A DNA stretch of 36,444 bases from Bacillota bacterium (GTDB taxonomy: Bacteria; Bacillota; Clostridia; Peptostreptococcales; Anaerovoracaceae): positions 1 to 36,444 of the forward strand of contig JAEENW010000155.1 of NCBI GenBank assembly GCA_016283945.1. Reading direction: 5' to 3'. Both the position numbers and the translations under genes were made by a program. Each line of letters begins with the position of its first letter. Within the stretch, counting starts at the first letter, position 1. This document shows positions 8,675 through 17,277 of this stretch, piece after piece. The notes under the pieces were generated by a model, which was not told the origin of the DNA, ran no database searches, and saw only the letters and a program-made list of their open reading frames with translations.

Positions 8675-9265
8675 ATGGCAGTAAACAGAGATCCTATCCT
8701 CAAGAGAGCCAGATCACTGCAGATCGATCCCGGCCATCTCGGAGTTTTCAAGGAATCCAAGAGATCTGCTCAGAGGAGCTCCTACAAGAAGATGAGCAAC
8801 TACGGCATCCAGCTCAGAGAGAAGCAGAGAGCCAAGTTCATCTACGGCGTGCTCGAGAAGCAGTTCTATAATACATTCGAAAAGGCGGCCAGGAAGCCCG
8901 GTAAGGCCGGTGAGAACCTCCTCATCATGCTCGAGGAGAGACTCGACAACGTGGTCTACAGAATGGGACTTTCCACCACCAGAAGAGAGGCCAGACAGCT
9001 CGTCAATCACAGGCACTTCACCGTGAACGGCAAGATCGTCAACATCCCCTCCTATCAGGTCAAGCCCGGCGACGTCATCGCCGTCAAGGAGAGAAGCACC
9101 AAGTCTCCGAAGTTCAAGGAGATCAAGGAGATGGAAGTCGGCATTCCCGCCTGGCTCTCCGTCGACCGCGACAAGCTGGAAGGCAAGGTACTCGCTGATC
9201 CCACCAGGGAGCAGATAGACACCCCCATCGACGAGCAGCTCATCGTCGAGCTCTACTCCAAGTAA
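8675..9265 (+). CDS. rpsD: 30S ribosomal protein S4 (cysteine-free form)
   Basis: S4 (196 residues) nucleates 30S assembly by binding the five-way junction of 16S rRNA. The N-terminal domain has no zinc cysteines, so this is the 'C-' form. The S4 RNA-binding domain is visible as [22 protein letters not shown] and [18 protein letters not shown], read in parts. In Bacillus rpsD is a separate autoregulated gene; here it is inside the alpha block, which suggests any S4 feedback would act on the whole block. Translation starts behind GGAAGGAAAAGAAA. Confidence 0.97.
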   Translation: MAVNRDPILKRARSLQIDPGHLGVFKESKRSAQRSSYKKMSNYGIQLREKQRAKFIYGVLEKQFYNTFEKAARKPGKAGENLLIMLEERLDNVVYRMGLSTTRREARQLVNHRHFTVNGKIVNIPSYQVKPGDVIAVKERSTKSPKFKEIKEMEVGIPAWLSVDRDKLEGKVLADPTREQIDTPIDEQLIVELYSK

Positions 9266-9311
9266 TAAATAAAAAGACGAGAAGCCATTTTATTTAAGAA
9301 GGAGGGTCTAG

Positions 9312-10259
9312 ATGATAGAAATTGAAAAGCCGAGCATCATTTGCGAGTGCTCTGACGATGATCCCAGCTATGGGAAGTTTATCGTAGAACCTCTCGAAAG
9401 AGGCTATGGCAATACGCTGGGCAACAGCCTCAGAAGGATACTTCTGAACTCCCTTCCCGGCACCGCAGTGACCTCCATCAGGATCGACGGGATACTCCAC
9501 GAGTTCTCCACGATCCCCGGAGTCAAGGAAGACGTCACCCAGATAATCCTCAACCTCAAGCAGCTCTCCCTCTCCCTCCACGGCGAGGACAAGAAGAGAG
9601 CGATCATCAACGCGGTCGGGCCCAAGGAGGTCACCGCGGCTGACATCATCGCCGACAGCAGCCTCGAGATCTGCAATCCCGAGCTGCACATCGCGAGCCT
9701 TGAGGCCGGAGCCAGCCTGGTCATGGAGCTCAACATCTCCACCGGCAGGGGCTGGGTACCCGCGGATCAGAACAAGGACGAGAACACCCCGATCGCGGTC
9801 ATCCCCATCGACAGCATCTACACTCCGGTGAGGAAGGTCAACTTCACGGTTGAGAACACCCGTGTAGGCCAGGTCACCGATTTCGAGAAGCTTATCCTCG
9901 AGGTCTGGACCAAGGGAAACATCGATCCGAAGGAAGGCGTCGCCATCGCCGCGAAGATCATGCAGGAGCATCTGCAGCTCTTTATCGATCTCACCGACAA
10001 CATCGAGAAGGCCAGCATCATGGTCGAGAAGGAGGAAGATCACAAGGGCAAGGTGCTCGAGATGAGTGTTGAAGAACTGGAACTCTCCGTTCGTTCGTTC
10101 AACTGCTTAAAACGTGCCAACATCAACACCGTTGAGGAGCTCACCAAGAAGACCGAGGAGGACATGATGAAGGTCCGCAACCTCGGAAAGAAGTCCCTCG
10201 ACGAGGTGAAGCACAAACTTGAAGAATTAGGACTTGGCCTCAAGCCAAGCGACGAATAG
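9312..10259 (+). CDS. rpoA: DNA-directed RNA polymerase alpha subunit
   Basis: RpoA (315 residues) dimerises to scaffold RNA polymerase assembly. The N-terminal domain, residues about 1-225, shows the family motif [20 protein letters not shown] at 22-41. A linker rich in acidic residues leads to the C-terminal domain (about 250-315), which holds the helix-hairpin-helix text [16 protein letters not shown] and [14 protein letters not shown] used for UP-element and activator contacts. The ATG at 9312 follows GAAGGAGGG. The rpsD-rpoA gap (9266-9311) carries an AT-only 9-bp inverted repeat. Confidence 0.98.
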   Translation: MIEIEKPSIICECSDDDPSYGKFIVEPLERGYGNTLGNSLRRILLNSLPGTAVTSIRIDGILHEFSTIPGVKEDVTQIILNLKQLSLSLHGEDKKRAIINAVGPKEVTAADIIADSSLEICNPELHIASLEAGASLVMELNISTGRGWVPADQNKDENTPIAVIPIDSIYTPVRKVNFTVENTRVGQVTDFEKLILEVWTKGNIDPKEGVAIAAKIMQEHLQLFIDLTDNIEKASIMVEKEEDHKGKVLEMSVEELELSVRSFNCLKRANINTVEELTKKTEEDMMKVRNLGKKSLDEVKHKLEELGLGLKPSDE

Positions 10260-10274
10260 GAAGGAGATACTTCA

Positions 10275-10616
10275 ATGCCCGGATACAGAAAGTTGGGTGT
10301 CAAAAGCGCCCACAGGAAGTCCATGCTTAGAAATCTCGTGACCGATCTCTTCCGCTACGGCCGCATTCAGACCACTGACTGCAGAGCTAAGGAAGCCAGA
10401 AGAGAGGCTGAGAAGATGATCACCCTCGCCAAGAGAGGCGACCTCCACGCGAGGCGTCAGGCTCTGGCCTACATCAAGGATGAGGACGTCGTCAAGAAGC
10501 TGTTCGATGAGATCGCTCCCAAGTACGAGGAGAGACACGGCGGATACACCAGGATCCTCAAGCTCGGTCCCCGTCAGGGAGACGTAGCTGAGGCCGTATT
10601 CCTCGAGCTCGTATAG
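10275..10616 (+). CDS. rplQ: 50S ribosomal protein L17
   Basis: L17 (113 residues) is near the tunnel exit. It starts [20 protein letters not shown] and contains [21 protein letters not shown] and ends [21 protein letters not shown], read in parts; all are family landmarks. It is the last gene of the alpha block. The strong terminator about 60 bases downstream closes the whole supercluster. Confidence 0.97.
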   Translation: MPGYRKLGVKSAHRKSMLRNLVTDLFRYGRIQTTDCRAKEARREAEKMITLAKRGDLHARRQALAYIKDEDVVKKLFDEIAPKYEERHGGYTRILKLGPRQGDVAEAVFLELV

Positions 10617-10674
10617 CCCGGGAGAGCCCGGAAGGCGCGTTGAACGCTGCCCCCGGGACGGACGCAAAAGCTCA

Positions 10675-10710
10675 GACCGGCTCTGCCAGCAAGGCGGGGC
10701 CGGTCTTTTT
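10675..10710 (+). terminator. Intrinsic terminator of the ribosomal supercluster
   Basis: GACCGGCTCTGCC pairs with GGCGGGGCCGGTC around an AGCAA loop (stem about 13 bp, GC-rich, one or two wobble pairs) and is followed by TTTTT. It stands between rplQ and the next promoter. Confidence 0.9.
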
Positions 10711-10784
10711 GCGCGCTTTGGAGGCGCGGGACGGCATTACGCGGGCGCGGAGACCCCGGCTTAGCCCTCCGCGCTTTGAACTTG

Positions 10785-10793
10785 TGGTATAAT
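10785..10793 (+). promoter_or_regulatory. Extended -10 promoter (TGGTATAAT)
   Basis: TGG directly before TATAAT (10788-10793) forms a perfect extended -10 element, 23 bases before the first gene's ATG at 10816. No good -35 hexamer lies 16-18 bases upstream, which fits an extended -10 promoter. The ribosome binding site ACGGAGGT follows at 10800-10807. Confidence 0.7.
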
Positions 10794-10815
10794 CGAGCAA
10801 ACGGAGGTACCGGAC

Positions 10816-11553
10816 ATGACAAAGGTAGGAATAATCGGAGCCGGAAGGCTCGGAAGCATAGTAAGAGAGGCCATAGAGCAGGGCAAGGCGCCCGAGTGCG
10901 AGCTCGTGGGCGTGGCGTCGAGGAGCCTGGGCGTGAGCGCGCAGGACCTCATAGACCGCGGCGCCTCGATCATCATAGAGGCGTCGAAGCCGGACGCACT
11001 GAAGGAGCAGCTCATAGGGATACTCGAACAGGGCGTGAGCGTGATCCCGCTCTCGACCGGAGCCTTCGCCGACGCGGAGTTCCTCGAGAAGACCAGGGAG
11101 GCGGCCAGAAGGAGCGGCGCCCGCGTATACCTGCCTCACGGGGCGGAGGGCGGCTTCGACCTCGCCGCGACCTTCAGCCTGATCCCGGGAATGAAGGGCA
11201 CAGTGGTACAGTACATCCCCGAGCGCTCCAAGATGCCCGACGGAAACCCGATGAAGGCCCTCCCCGAGAGCTTCAAAGGGACCGCGCTCGAGGGCTTCGC
11301 GCTCTCGCCGTCCCACCTGAACGTGGTAATAGAGACCTCGATAGCCTGCGGAGGCTTTGAGAATACCTTCTACGAGACCAGGATCCCGGCGGACGGGAAG
11401 GGAGGCTTCGCGCTGGAGCTCGAAAACGACGCCGCAGCCGCCGAGATCAGGATAGTGAACAAGCCGCCGAAGGACGGCATCCCGATGATGAGCGTTATAG
11501 CGCTGAGCGCGGTATCCACGCTGAACAGGGTCACCCAGCCGGTGACTTTCTAG
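10816..11553 (+). CDS. Aspartate dehydrogenase-like NAD(P)-dependent oxidoreductase
   Basis: The 245-residue product has an N-terminal Rossmann nucleotide-binding site (VGIIGAGRLG, residues 4-13) and a C-terminal domain whose order matches the NadX/aspartate dehydrogenase family: an LSPSHLNVVIETSIACGGF segment and a closing GIPMMSVIALSAVSTL helix. Such enzymes oxidise L-aspartate to iminoaspartate, feeding NAD synthesis or amino acid breakdown. There is no nadA or nadC nearby; instead it heads a unit with a DJ-1/PfpI protein and an M20 amidohydrolase, which favours a catabolic or related amino-acid substrate. Family assignment is fairly good; the actual substrate is not shown by the sequence. 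Confidence 0.65.
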   Translation: MTKVGIIGAGRLGSIVREAIEQGKAPECELVGVASRSLGVSAQDLIDRGASIIIEASKPDALKEQLIGILEQGVSVIPLSTGAFADAEFLEKTREAARRSGARVYLPHGAEGGFDLAATFSLIPGMKGTVVQYIPERSKMPDGNPMKALPESFKGTALEGFALSPSHLNVVIETSIACGGFENTFYETRIPADGKGGFALELENDAAAAEIRIVNKPPKDGIPMMSVIALSAVSTLNRVTQPVTF

Positions 11554-11608
11554 GAGCGCGCGTCCAGCCATGAACGTGCGCCGCGTTCCGCGAAGAAGGG
11601 AGCTTCAA

Positions 11609-12187
11609 ATGAAGAGGATAGACATACTGCTTTTCGACGATTTCACCGCGCTGGACGCCTTCGGACCGGCTGAGGTGCTCGGCGGTCTCGAGGACTGCGC
11701 TCTGAGCTTCGTGTCTCTCGCGGGAGGAGAGGTGGGAAACCATCTGGGGCTAAGGGTCATGACGGAGAAGCTCGACCCGGAGGAACCGCGCTTCATACTG
11801 CTCGTCCCGGGCGGCTTCGGCACCAGGCCGGGCTCCAGGGACCCGGAGCTCCTAGGGCTCATCAGAGAGGCCGCGGCGAGCTCCGAGTATCTGCTCAGCG
11901 TCTGCACGGGCTCCGCGCTGCTCGCGGCCGCGGGGCTGCTAGAAGGCCTGCGCGCGACCTCTAACAAGACCGCCTTCGAGTGGGCGTCGGGCTGCGGCCC
12001 CGCCTTCTGGGACAGGCAGGCGCGCTGGGTGCGCGACGGCCGCGTCTTCAGCTCCGCCGGAGTCTCGGCCGGCATAGACATGGCGCTCGGCTTCGTCTCC
12101 GAGATATACGGCGGCGAGAAGGCGGAGTCCATAGCTCGCAGGATAGAGTATCACCGGAATCCCGACGCGGACAGAGATATATTCTAG
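11609..12187 (+). CDS. DJ-1/PfpI family protein (isonitrile hydratase-like)
   Basis: This is a class I glutamine amidotransferase-like fold protein of 192 residues. The nucleophile elbow is SVCTGSALLAAAGLL with Cys99; upstream FDDFTALDAFGPAEVL (9-24) and VPGGFGTRP (66-74) match the subgroup that includes cyclohexylisocyanide hydratase and the N-terminal domain of GlxA-type regulators. No DNA-binding domain follows. An upstream in-frame ATG at 11570 is open, but ATG 11609 is preceded by AGAAGGGAG and gives the normal MKRIDILLFDDF start. It sits 55 bases after the AspDH-like gene and 60 before the M20 gene, likely one operon. Substrate unknown. Confidence 0.75.
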   Translation: MKRIDILLFDDFTALDAFGPAEVLGGLEDCALSFVSLAGGEVGNHLGLRVMTEKLDPEEPRFILLVPGGFGTRPGSRDPELLGLIREAAASSEYLLSVCTGSALLAAAGLLEGLRATSNKTAFEWASGCGPAFWDRQARWVRDGRVFSSAGVSAGIDMALGFVSEIYGGEKAESIARRIEYHRNPDADRDIF

Positions 12188-12247
12188 GCCGGCAGCTTAA
12201 AGGCACGCGGCCAAGGATAACGCAGTCAAAGATCAAAGGAGGCTGAG

Positions 12248-13405
12248 ATGGAGCTTCACATAGACGCTGAGCGCCTGCTGGAGGACTTCAGGGCGCTGCA
12301 CGCGATGCCCGAACCGGGCTTTCACGAATACAGGACCACGGAGTATCTCAGGAAGAGGCTGGCGGAGGAGGGCTTTGAGCTGCTGCCGCTGACGGAGACG
12401 GGCGCGCTGGCGCTCGCGGACAGCGGGCTTCCCGGACCGTCCTACGCGTTCAGGGCGGATATCGACGCGCTGAGCTTCCTGGACGCCGAGGGCAGGACTT
12501 ATTACAAGCACGCCTGCGGGCACGACTCGCACGCGGCGATGCTTCTCGCCGCGGGGACCGCGCTGAAGAAGGCGGGCATACCGGGGCGCGGCAGGCTCTA
12601 TCTTCTCTTCCAGCCCGCCGAGGAGACCCTTCAGGGAGCAGCCGCGGTGCTCAGAGCCGGGCTGCCCCATCTTGACGGCATGATAGGAATGCACATAAGG
12701 CCGGAATACGAGCTGGCCGAGGGAAAGGCTGCGCCCGAGCTCAGGCACGGCGCGGCGCTTCCGACCAACGTGCGCTTCACGGGCAAGGGCGCGCACGGCG
12801 CGAGGCCCTTCCTCGGAAGGAACGCGCTCTCCGCGGCGGCGCTTGCCGTCACCATGGTCGACGCCCTCGCGAAGGGCTCTGAGGAATACGGCCTGCCGGA
12901 GGCGGATCACTCCGCCTCGGAGGGCAGAGCGATGGAGCTCCCCTGGTCGGCAAAGGCGACGGTATGCTCCACTCCGGGAGGCGTGCACAACCTGATACCG
13001 GAGAGGGTCGAGCTAACCTTCGACCTCAGGGCGAAGGACAACGTGCTCGTCGCCGCTCTCACAGCCGCCGTCGACGATATCTGCGCGAAGGCGGCCTCGC
13101 GCTTCGGCTGCGAGTCTGAGATAAGCCGCCTGACGGGCTACGCGGCGGATTACGATCCCGCGCTCAGCGCTGTCTGCGAGGAGGCCATACGCGAAGTCTT
13201 CGGCGAGGCCTCTCCCTCCTTCAGCACGGTGGGGAGCGAGGACTTCCACATCTATCACGCCGAGGGCGGGATCCCGACGGCGTACATGGCCCTGGGAAGC
13301 GACCTTAAGCCCGGACTGCACGCCCGCGACATGAGCTTCAGCCCCTCCTGCCTGCCCGCGGGAGCCGAGCTCTTCTACAGGGCGGCTGAGAAGCTTCTGG
13401 GTTAG
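12248..13405 (+). CDS. M20 family amidohydrolase / peptidase (M20D type)
   Basis: The 385-residue protein belongs to the zinc amidohydrolases that remove N-acyl groups from amino acids or cleave small amides (hippurate hydrolase, IAA-amino-acid hydrolase, N-acetyldiaminopimelate deacetylase group). Metal-site residues can be read as C90 and H92 in HACGHDSHA, E125-E126 in FQPAEET, H149 in IGMHI and a late His in GLHARDMSF. The dimerisation domain is in the middle (about 170-285). The start has AAAGGAGG at 12237-12244. It ends the three-gene unit and is followed by a bidirectional terminator. No signal peptide is visible, so it is cytoplasmic. Confidence 0.85.
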   Translation: MELHIDAERLLEDFRALHAMPEPGFHEYRTTEYLRKRLAEEGFELLPLTETGALALADSGLPGPSYAFRADIDALSFLDAEGRTYYKHACGHDSHAAMLLAAGTALKKAGIPGRGRLYLLFQPAEETLQGAAAVLRAGLPHLDGMIGMHIRPEYELAEGKAAPELRHGAALPTNVRFTGKGAHGARPFLGRNALSAAALAVTMVDALAKGSEEYGLPEADHSASEGRAMELPWSAKATVCSTPGGVHNLIPERVELTFDLRAKDNVLVAALTAAVDDICAKAASRFGCESEISRLTGYAADYDPALSAVCEEAIREVFGEASPSFSTVGSEDFHIYHAEGGIPTAYMALGSDLKPGLHARDMSFSPSCLPAGAELFYRAAEKLLG

Positions 13406-13453
13406 AGAAGCGGCTCCGCGGACCGAACGGCGCCGGGCGCTCAAAAAGCAAAG

Positions 13454-13482
13454 AAAAAGCAGCACTTCCGTGCTGCTTTTTT
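13454..13482. terminator. Bidirectional intrinsic terminator
   Basis: AAAAAGCAGCAC (13454-13465), loop TTCC, then GTGCTGCTTTTTT (13470-13482) is a perfect 12-bp stem. The A-run and T-run flank it symmetrically, so it can stop transcription from both the M20 gene on the + strand and the yitT-like gene arriving on the - strand. Confidence 0.9.
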
Positions 13483-13532
13483 ATATATCTGCGGGCTCCG
13501 GGCCCGGTATCCGAATGTCTGTCCCGGCGCGG

Positions 13533-13597
13533 GCGCTAAGCCCTTCCGGGGATGCGCTCAGGCGCTTAGGCACTTAGGCCCTGCCGGGGAGGCGCTC
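13533..13597. repeat. Imperfect direct repeat between convergent genes
   Basis: A segment at 13533-13559 (GCGCTAAGCCCTTCCGGGGA followed by TGCGCTC) is repeated with changes at 13570-13597 (GCACTTAGGCCCTGCCGGGG followed by AGGCGCTC), with a partial third start GCGCTTAGGC at 13562. It lies between the terminator and the end of the yitT-like gene. No coding function is apparent. Confidence 0.5.
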
Positions 13598-13612
13598 CAT
13601 CTCGGGCGCTTC

Positions 13613-14488
13613 TTACTTCACCCTGTTGAAGCTGCCGTAGGTGCTGTTCACGCCGGAGATGACTGAAAAGCTTCCGGGATAACCGTCGATGATCTTCTCG
13701 CAGTCGACGATCTGGTGGCGGTTGACCACGCAGATGAGCATGCTCTTCTCCTCGCCGCGGTACATGCCGCGCGCGTTGACGAGGGTACAGGCGTGGTGGA
13801 GCTTCTCCATGAGCTCGGCGGCGAGCTCGTTGGGGCTGTCCGTGAAGATCTCGAACTTGATCGCGGCCTTGGCGCCCTTGAGGATGATGTCGCTGATCCA
13901 GGTGCTCACGTAGTTGACGATGATGCAGAGGATGACCGGCGCGTAGGTCCTGCCGTAGACGAAGAAGGACGCGAGGGCGATCGCGGTGTTGATCATGAGG
14001 TTGATCGTGGTGATGTCGTACTCGGGGTTCTTCGCGCGGATGAGGGCGGCGATGATGTCGGTGCCGCCGGTGCTTCCGCCTATCCTGTAGGCGAGGGCGA
14101 AGACAACTCCGAGCACGAAGCCCGCCGCTATCGCCGCCATGATGGCCTCGCCTCCGTCAGTCGCCTTGAAGACGATGTCGCTGAGGTCCATCGAGCGGAA
14201 GATGATGTTGGCGAGCGAGTGTATGATAACGAAGAAGCCGCTGCGGATCGCGAAGCCGCGGTTGAGCTTGCTCCATCCGATGATGAGGAGAGGGATGTTG
14301 ACTATGAGGCTGAAGTATCCGACCTTGAAGCCGAAGAGGTACTGCAGCATGGCTCCGATGCCGCCCAGACCCGCCGGAGCGAAGTCGTTGTAGTAGATGA
14401 AGATCTCGCTGAAGAAGTCCAGCGCCACCGCGAGGACGAATATGAACGCGAGGTCTATTCCGAGCTTTCCCTTTCTGTTTTCTTCCAT
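13613..14488 (-). CDS. YitT family membrane protein with C-terminal DUF2179 domain
   Basis: This is a 291-residue integral membrane protein. The first ~205 residues contain about five hydrophobic segments with the YitT family pattern (APAGLGGIGAMLQYLFGF, FGSTGGTDIIA-like text GGSTGGTDIIAALI, and YGRTYAPVILCIIVNYVS). The last ~80 residues form the cytosolic DUF2179 domain (EIFTDSPNELAAELME, MLICVVNRHQIVDCEKII). The frame continues to a GTG at 14512, but I prefer ATG 14488, which has AGGTGG six bases upstream. Molecular function of the family is not established. Its likely promoter (TTTACA, 16 bases, TATAAT on the minus strand) is overlapped by a 16-bp inverted repeat. Confidence 0.87.
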   Translation of the reverse strand: MEENRKGKLGIDLAFIFVLAVALDFFSEIFIYYNDFAPAGLGGIGAMLQYLFGFKVGYFSLIVNIPLLIIGWSKLNRGFAIRSGFFVIIHSLANIIFRSMDLSDIVFKATDGGEAIMAAIAAGFVLGVVFALAYRIGGSTGGTDIIAALIRAKNPEYDITTINLMINTAIALASFFVYGRTYAPVILCIIVNYVSTWISDIILKGAKAAIKFEIFTDSPNELAAELMEKLHHACTLVNARGMYRGEEKSMLICVVNRHQIVDCEKIIDGYPGSFSVISGVNSTYGSFNRVK

Positions 14489-14587
14489 GTCGGCCACCTG
14501 TTCCTTATCCACGGCTCCGCGTCCGGGAAGCGCCGCCTGCCGGCGGTAAATTTGTTTTTTACAAACAACGAATTGCGTTAATATCTA

Positions 14588-14629
14588 ATAATAGTTGGGT
14601 GTGAAATACAATCCACACCCAACTATTAT
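14588..14629. promoter_or_regulatory. Perfect 16-bp inverted repeat at the yitT-like promoter
   Basis: ATAATAGTTGGGTGTG (14588-14603) and CACACCCAACTATTAT (14614-14629) are exact reverse complements separated by 10 bases. Its right arm overlaps the predicted -10 box and start site of the leftward yitT-like gene, as an operator would. In transcripts running through from the DUF1177 gene it would form a strong hairpin followed by a U-rich TATTATTAG stretch, so a terminator role is the alternative. Confidence 0.6.
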
Positions 14630-14652
14630 AATCAGCGTTTTCTCTTTGTAAA
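14625..14652 (-). promoter_or_regulatory. Predicted leftward promoter of the yitT-like gene
   Basis: On the minus strand TTTACA (plus 14647-14652) is followed after 16 bases by TATAAT (plus 14625-14630). Five of six -35 bases and all -10 bases match the sigma-70/sigma-A consensus. Transcription would begin near 14618, inside the inverted repeat, leaving a leader of about 130 bases. Confidence 0.55.
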
Positions 14653-14682
14653 GAGTTTTTTTCGCGGAAAAACGAGCTTATT

Positions 14683-15624
14683 TCAGCCCTCCTCGCCCAC
14701 GGTCTGAAGCTTCTCCATGGAGCCGTAGCGCTTGACCAGCTCGGCGAAGTTCTCCTCGTCGTAGAAGCTGAGCTCGCCGTTTCCGAAGGCCTTGGAGACC
14801 TCGATCATGTAGCGGGCGGCTTCCTCGACGTCCATGGGGTGGCTGGCGCCGCTGGCGCAGCCGGGGACCATGGTCTCGGCGGTTATGGCGATGCCGACGC
14901 AGGGCGCGGCGCTCGCGGTCGCGGGCTGGAGTATGGAGTTCATGTGGTAGAGCTTGTTGGCGTAGGGGGTGATGTCCTGCATGGAGAGCGGGAAGACCGC
15001 CGGAAGCTGGCCGGTGGTCACCTGCATGACCTGGAGCAGGTCCTCGGAGACCGGCAGGATCCAGCCCTGCATCACGGTGTTGGAGATGGCGAAGCCCCTC
15101 TTGTTGATGATCCTGTTGCCCTTGGTGGTGTCGACGGTGAGTATGGCGTCGAGCTCGGGGGTGACCTCCTCGCGGTTGACGTCGGCCATCTCGACAGGGG
15201 AGTTCATGAAGGGAACGGGCTTGTGCGGGGTGGTCGGGGCGTGCGGGCAGATCTGCGTGGAGACGAAGACGTCGCCCTTGAGCACGTCGCCCTTGACCTG
15301 CATGTCCAGAAGCTTGGCCGCGCAGGCGAGAGCGCAGAGAGCGCCGTCGCCGTCGGAGACGAAGCCCGTGATCTCGGGGCGGGCGCCTATGCCGCCGAGC
15401 CTTCCGAGCAGGCCGATGGTCGGCGCGCTGCCGCCGGAGGCCTTGCCCTCAGAGCCGGGTATCCTGATCTTTACCATGTCGGTGGTCCCCTTGGGACCTT
15501 CGATCACCTTGATCTCGACGTCGGCGTCGGGCTTAATCCCGAGCAGGTAATCCTTTACCGCCTGGCCGCTCGCGGCGGGGTCGTCGAGGATGTCGAATAG
15601 TTCTATGATCTGTTTGATGAGCAT
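14683..15624 (-). CDS. DUF1177 family protein
   Basis: The 313-residue product is recognised as the DUF1177 family, mainly by the segments [60 protein letters not shown] and [20 protein letters not shown]. The family has no assigned activity; I recall it beside oligopeptide transporters and AroM-like proteins, which suggests peptide or amino-acid metabolism. The histidines and cysteine in [13 protein letters not shown] look like a metal or catalytic site, but this is inference. A GTG at 15651 is open in frame; ATG 15624 is chosen because AAAGGA lies upstream at a normal distance. No signal peptide or membrane segment is seen. Confidence 0.7.
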   Translation of the reverse strand: MLIKQIIELFDILDDPAASGQAVKDYLLGIKPDADVEIKVIEGPKGTTDMVKIRIPGSEGKASGGSAPTIGLLGRLGGIGARPEITGFVSDGDGALCALACAAKLLDMQVKGDVLKGDVFVSTQICPHAPTTPHKPVPFMNSPVEMADVNREEVTPELDAILTVDTTKGNRIINKRGFAISNTVMQGWILPVSEDLLQVMQVTTGQLPAVFPLSMQDITPYANKLYHMNSILQPATASAAPCVGIAITAETMVPGCASGASHPMDVEEAARYMIEVSKAFGNGELSFYDEENFAELVKRYGSMEKLQTVGEEG

Positions 15625-15681
15625 GAGTGTTTCCTTTCCCGGAAGGCTCACAAAAAATGCCGCTCCGTATCGTCAAAAACA

Positions 15682-15710
15682 ATAATAACAGGAATGCGAG
15701 AGCACTGCAA
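15682..15710 (-). promoter_or_regulatory. Predicted promoter of the DUF1177 gene
   Basis: On the minus strand TTGCAG (plus 15705-15710) is followed after 17 bases by TATTAT (plus 15682-15687). It stands back to back with the asnS promoter: the two -35 boxes are only four bases apart. Confidence 0.6.
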
Positions 15711-15714
15711 ACAC

Positions 15715-15743
15715 TTGCAAGTGCGGGATCAAACAGTTATAAT
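15715..15743 (+). promoter_or_regulatory. Predicted promoter of asnS
   Basis: TTGCAA (15715-15720), a 17-base spacer, then TATAAT (15738-15743) is a near-consensus housekeeping promoter. The -35 lies inside the 12-bp palindrome CACTTGCAAGTG (15712-15723). The leader of about 55 bases contains a short GCGCC/GGCGC hairpin (15753-15766) followed a few bases later by TTTTT; no T-box is present. Confidence 0.75.
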
Positions 15744-15804
15744 TTTTATGTTGCGCCAAGGGGCGCGAAGTTTTTCCATTTATCGAGTTTTAGAGGTGAA
15801 ACAA

Positions 15805-17202
<1,398 letters not shown>

Positions 17203-17277
17203 ACGGCGCCTGAGGGCCGCGCGCCTTCCGGACCGGAAAGATAAAAAGCAGAATTTACATAGGAGGATTCTTAAAAC

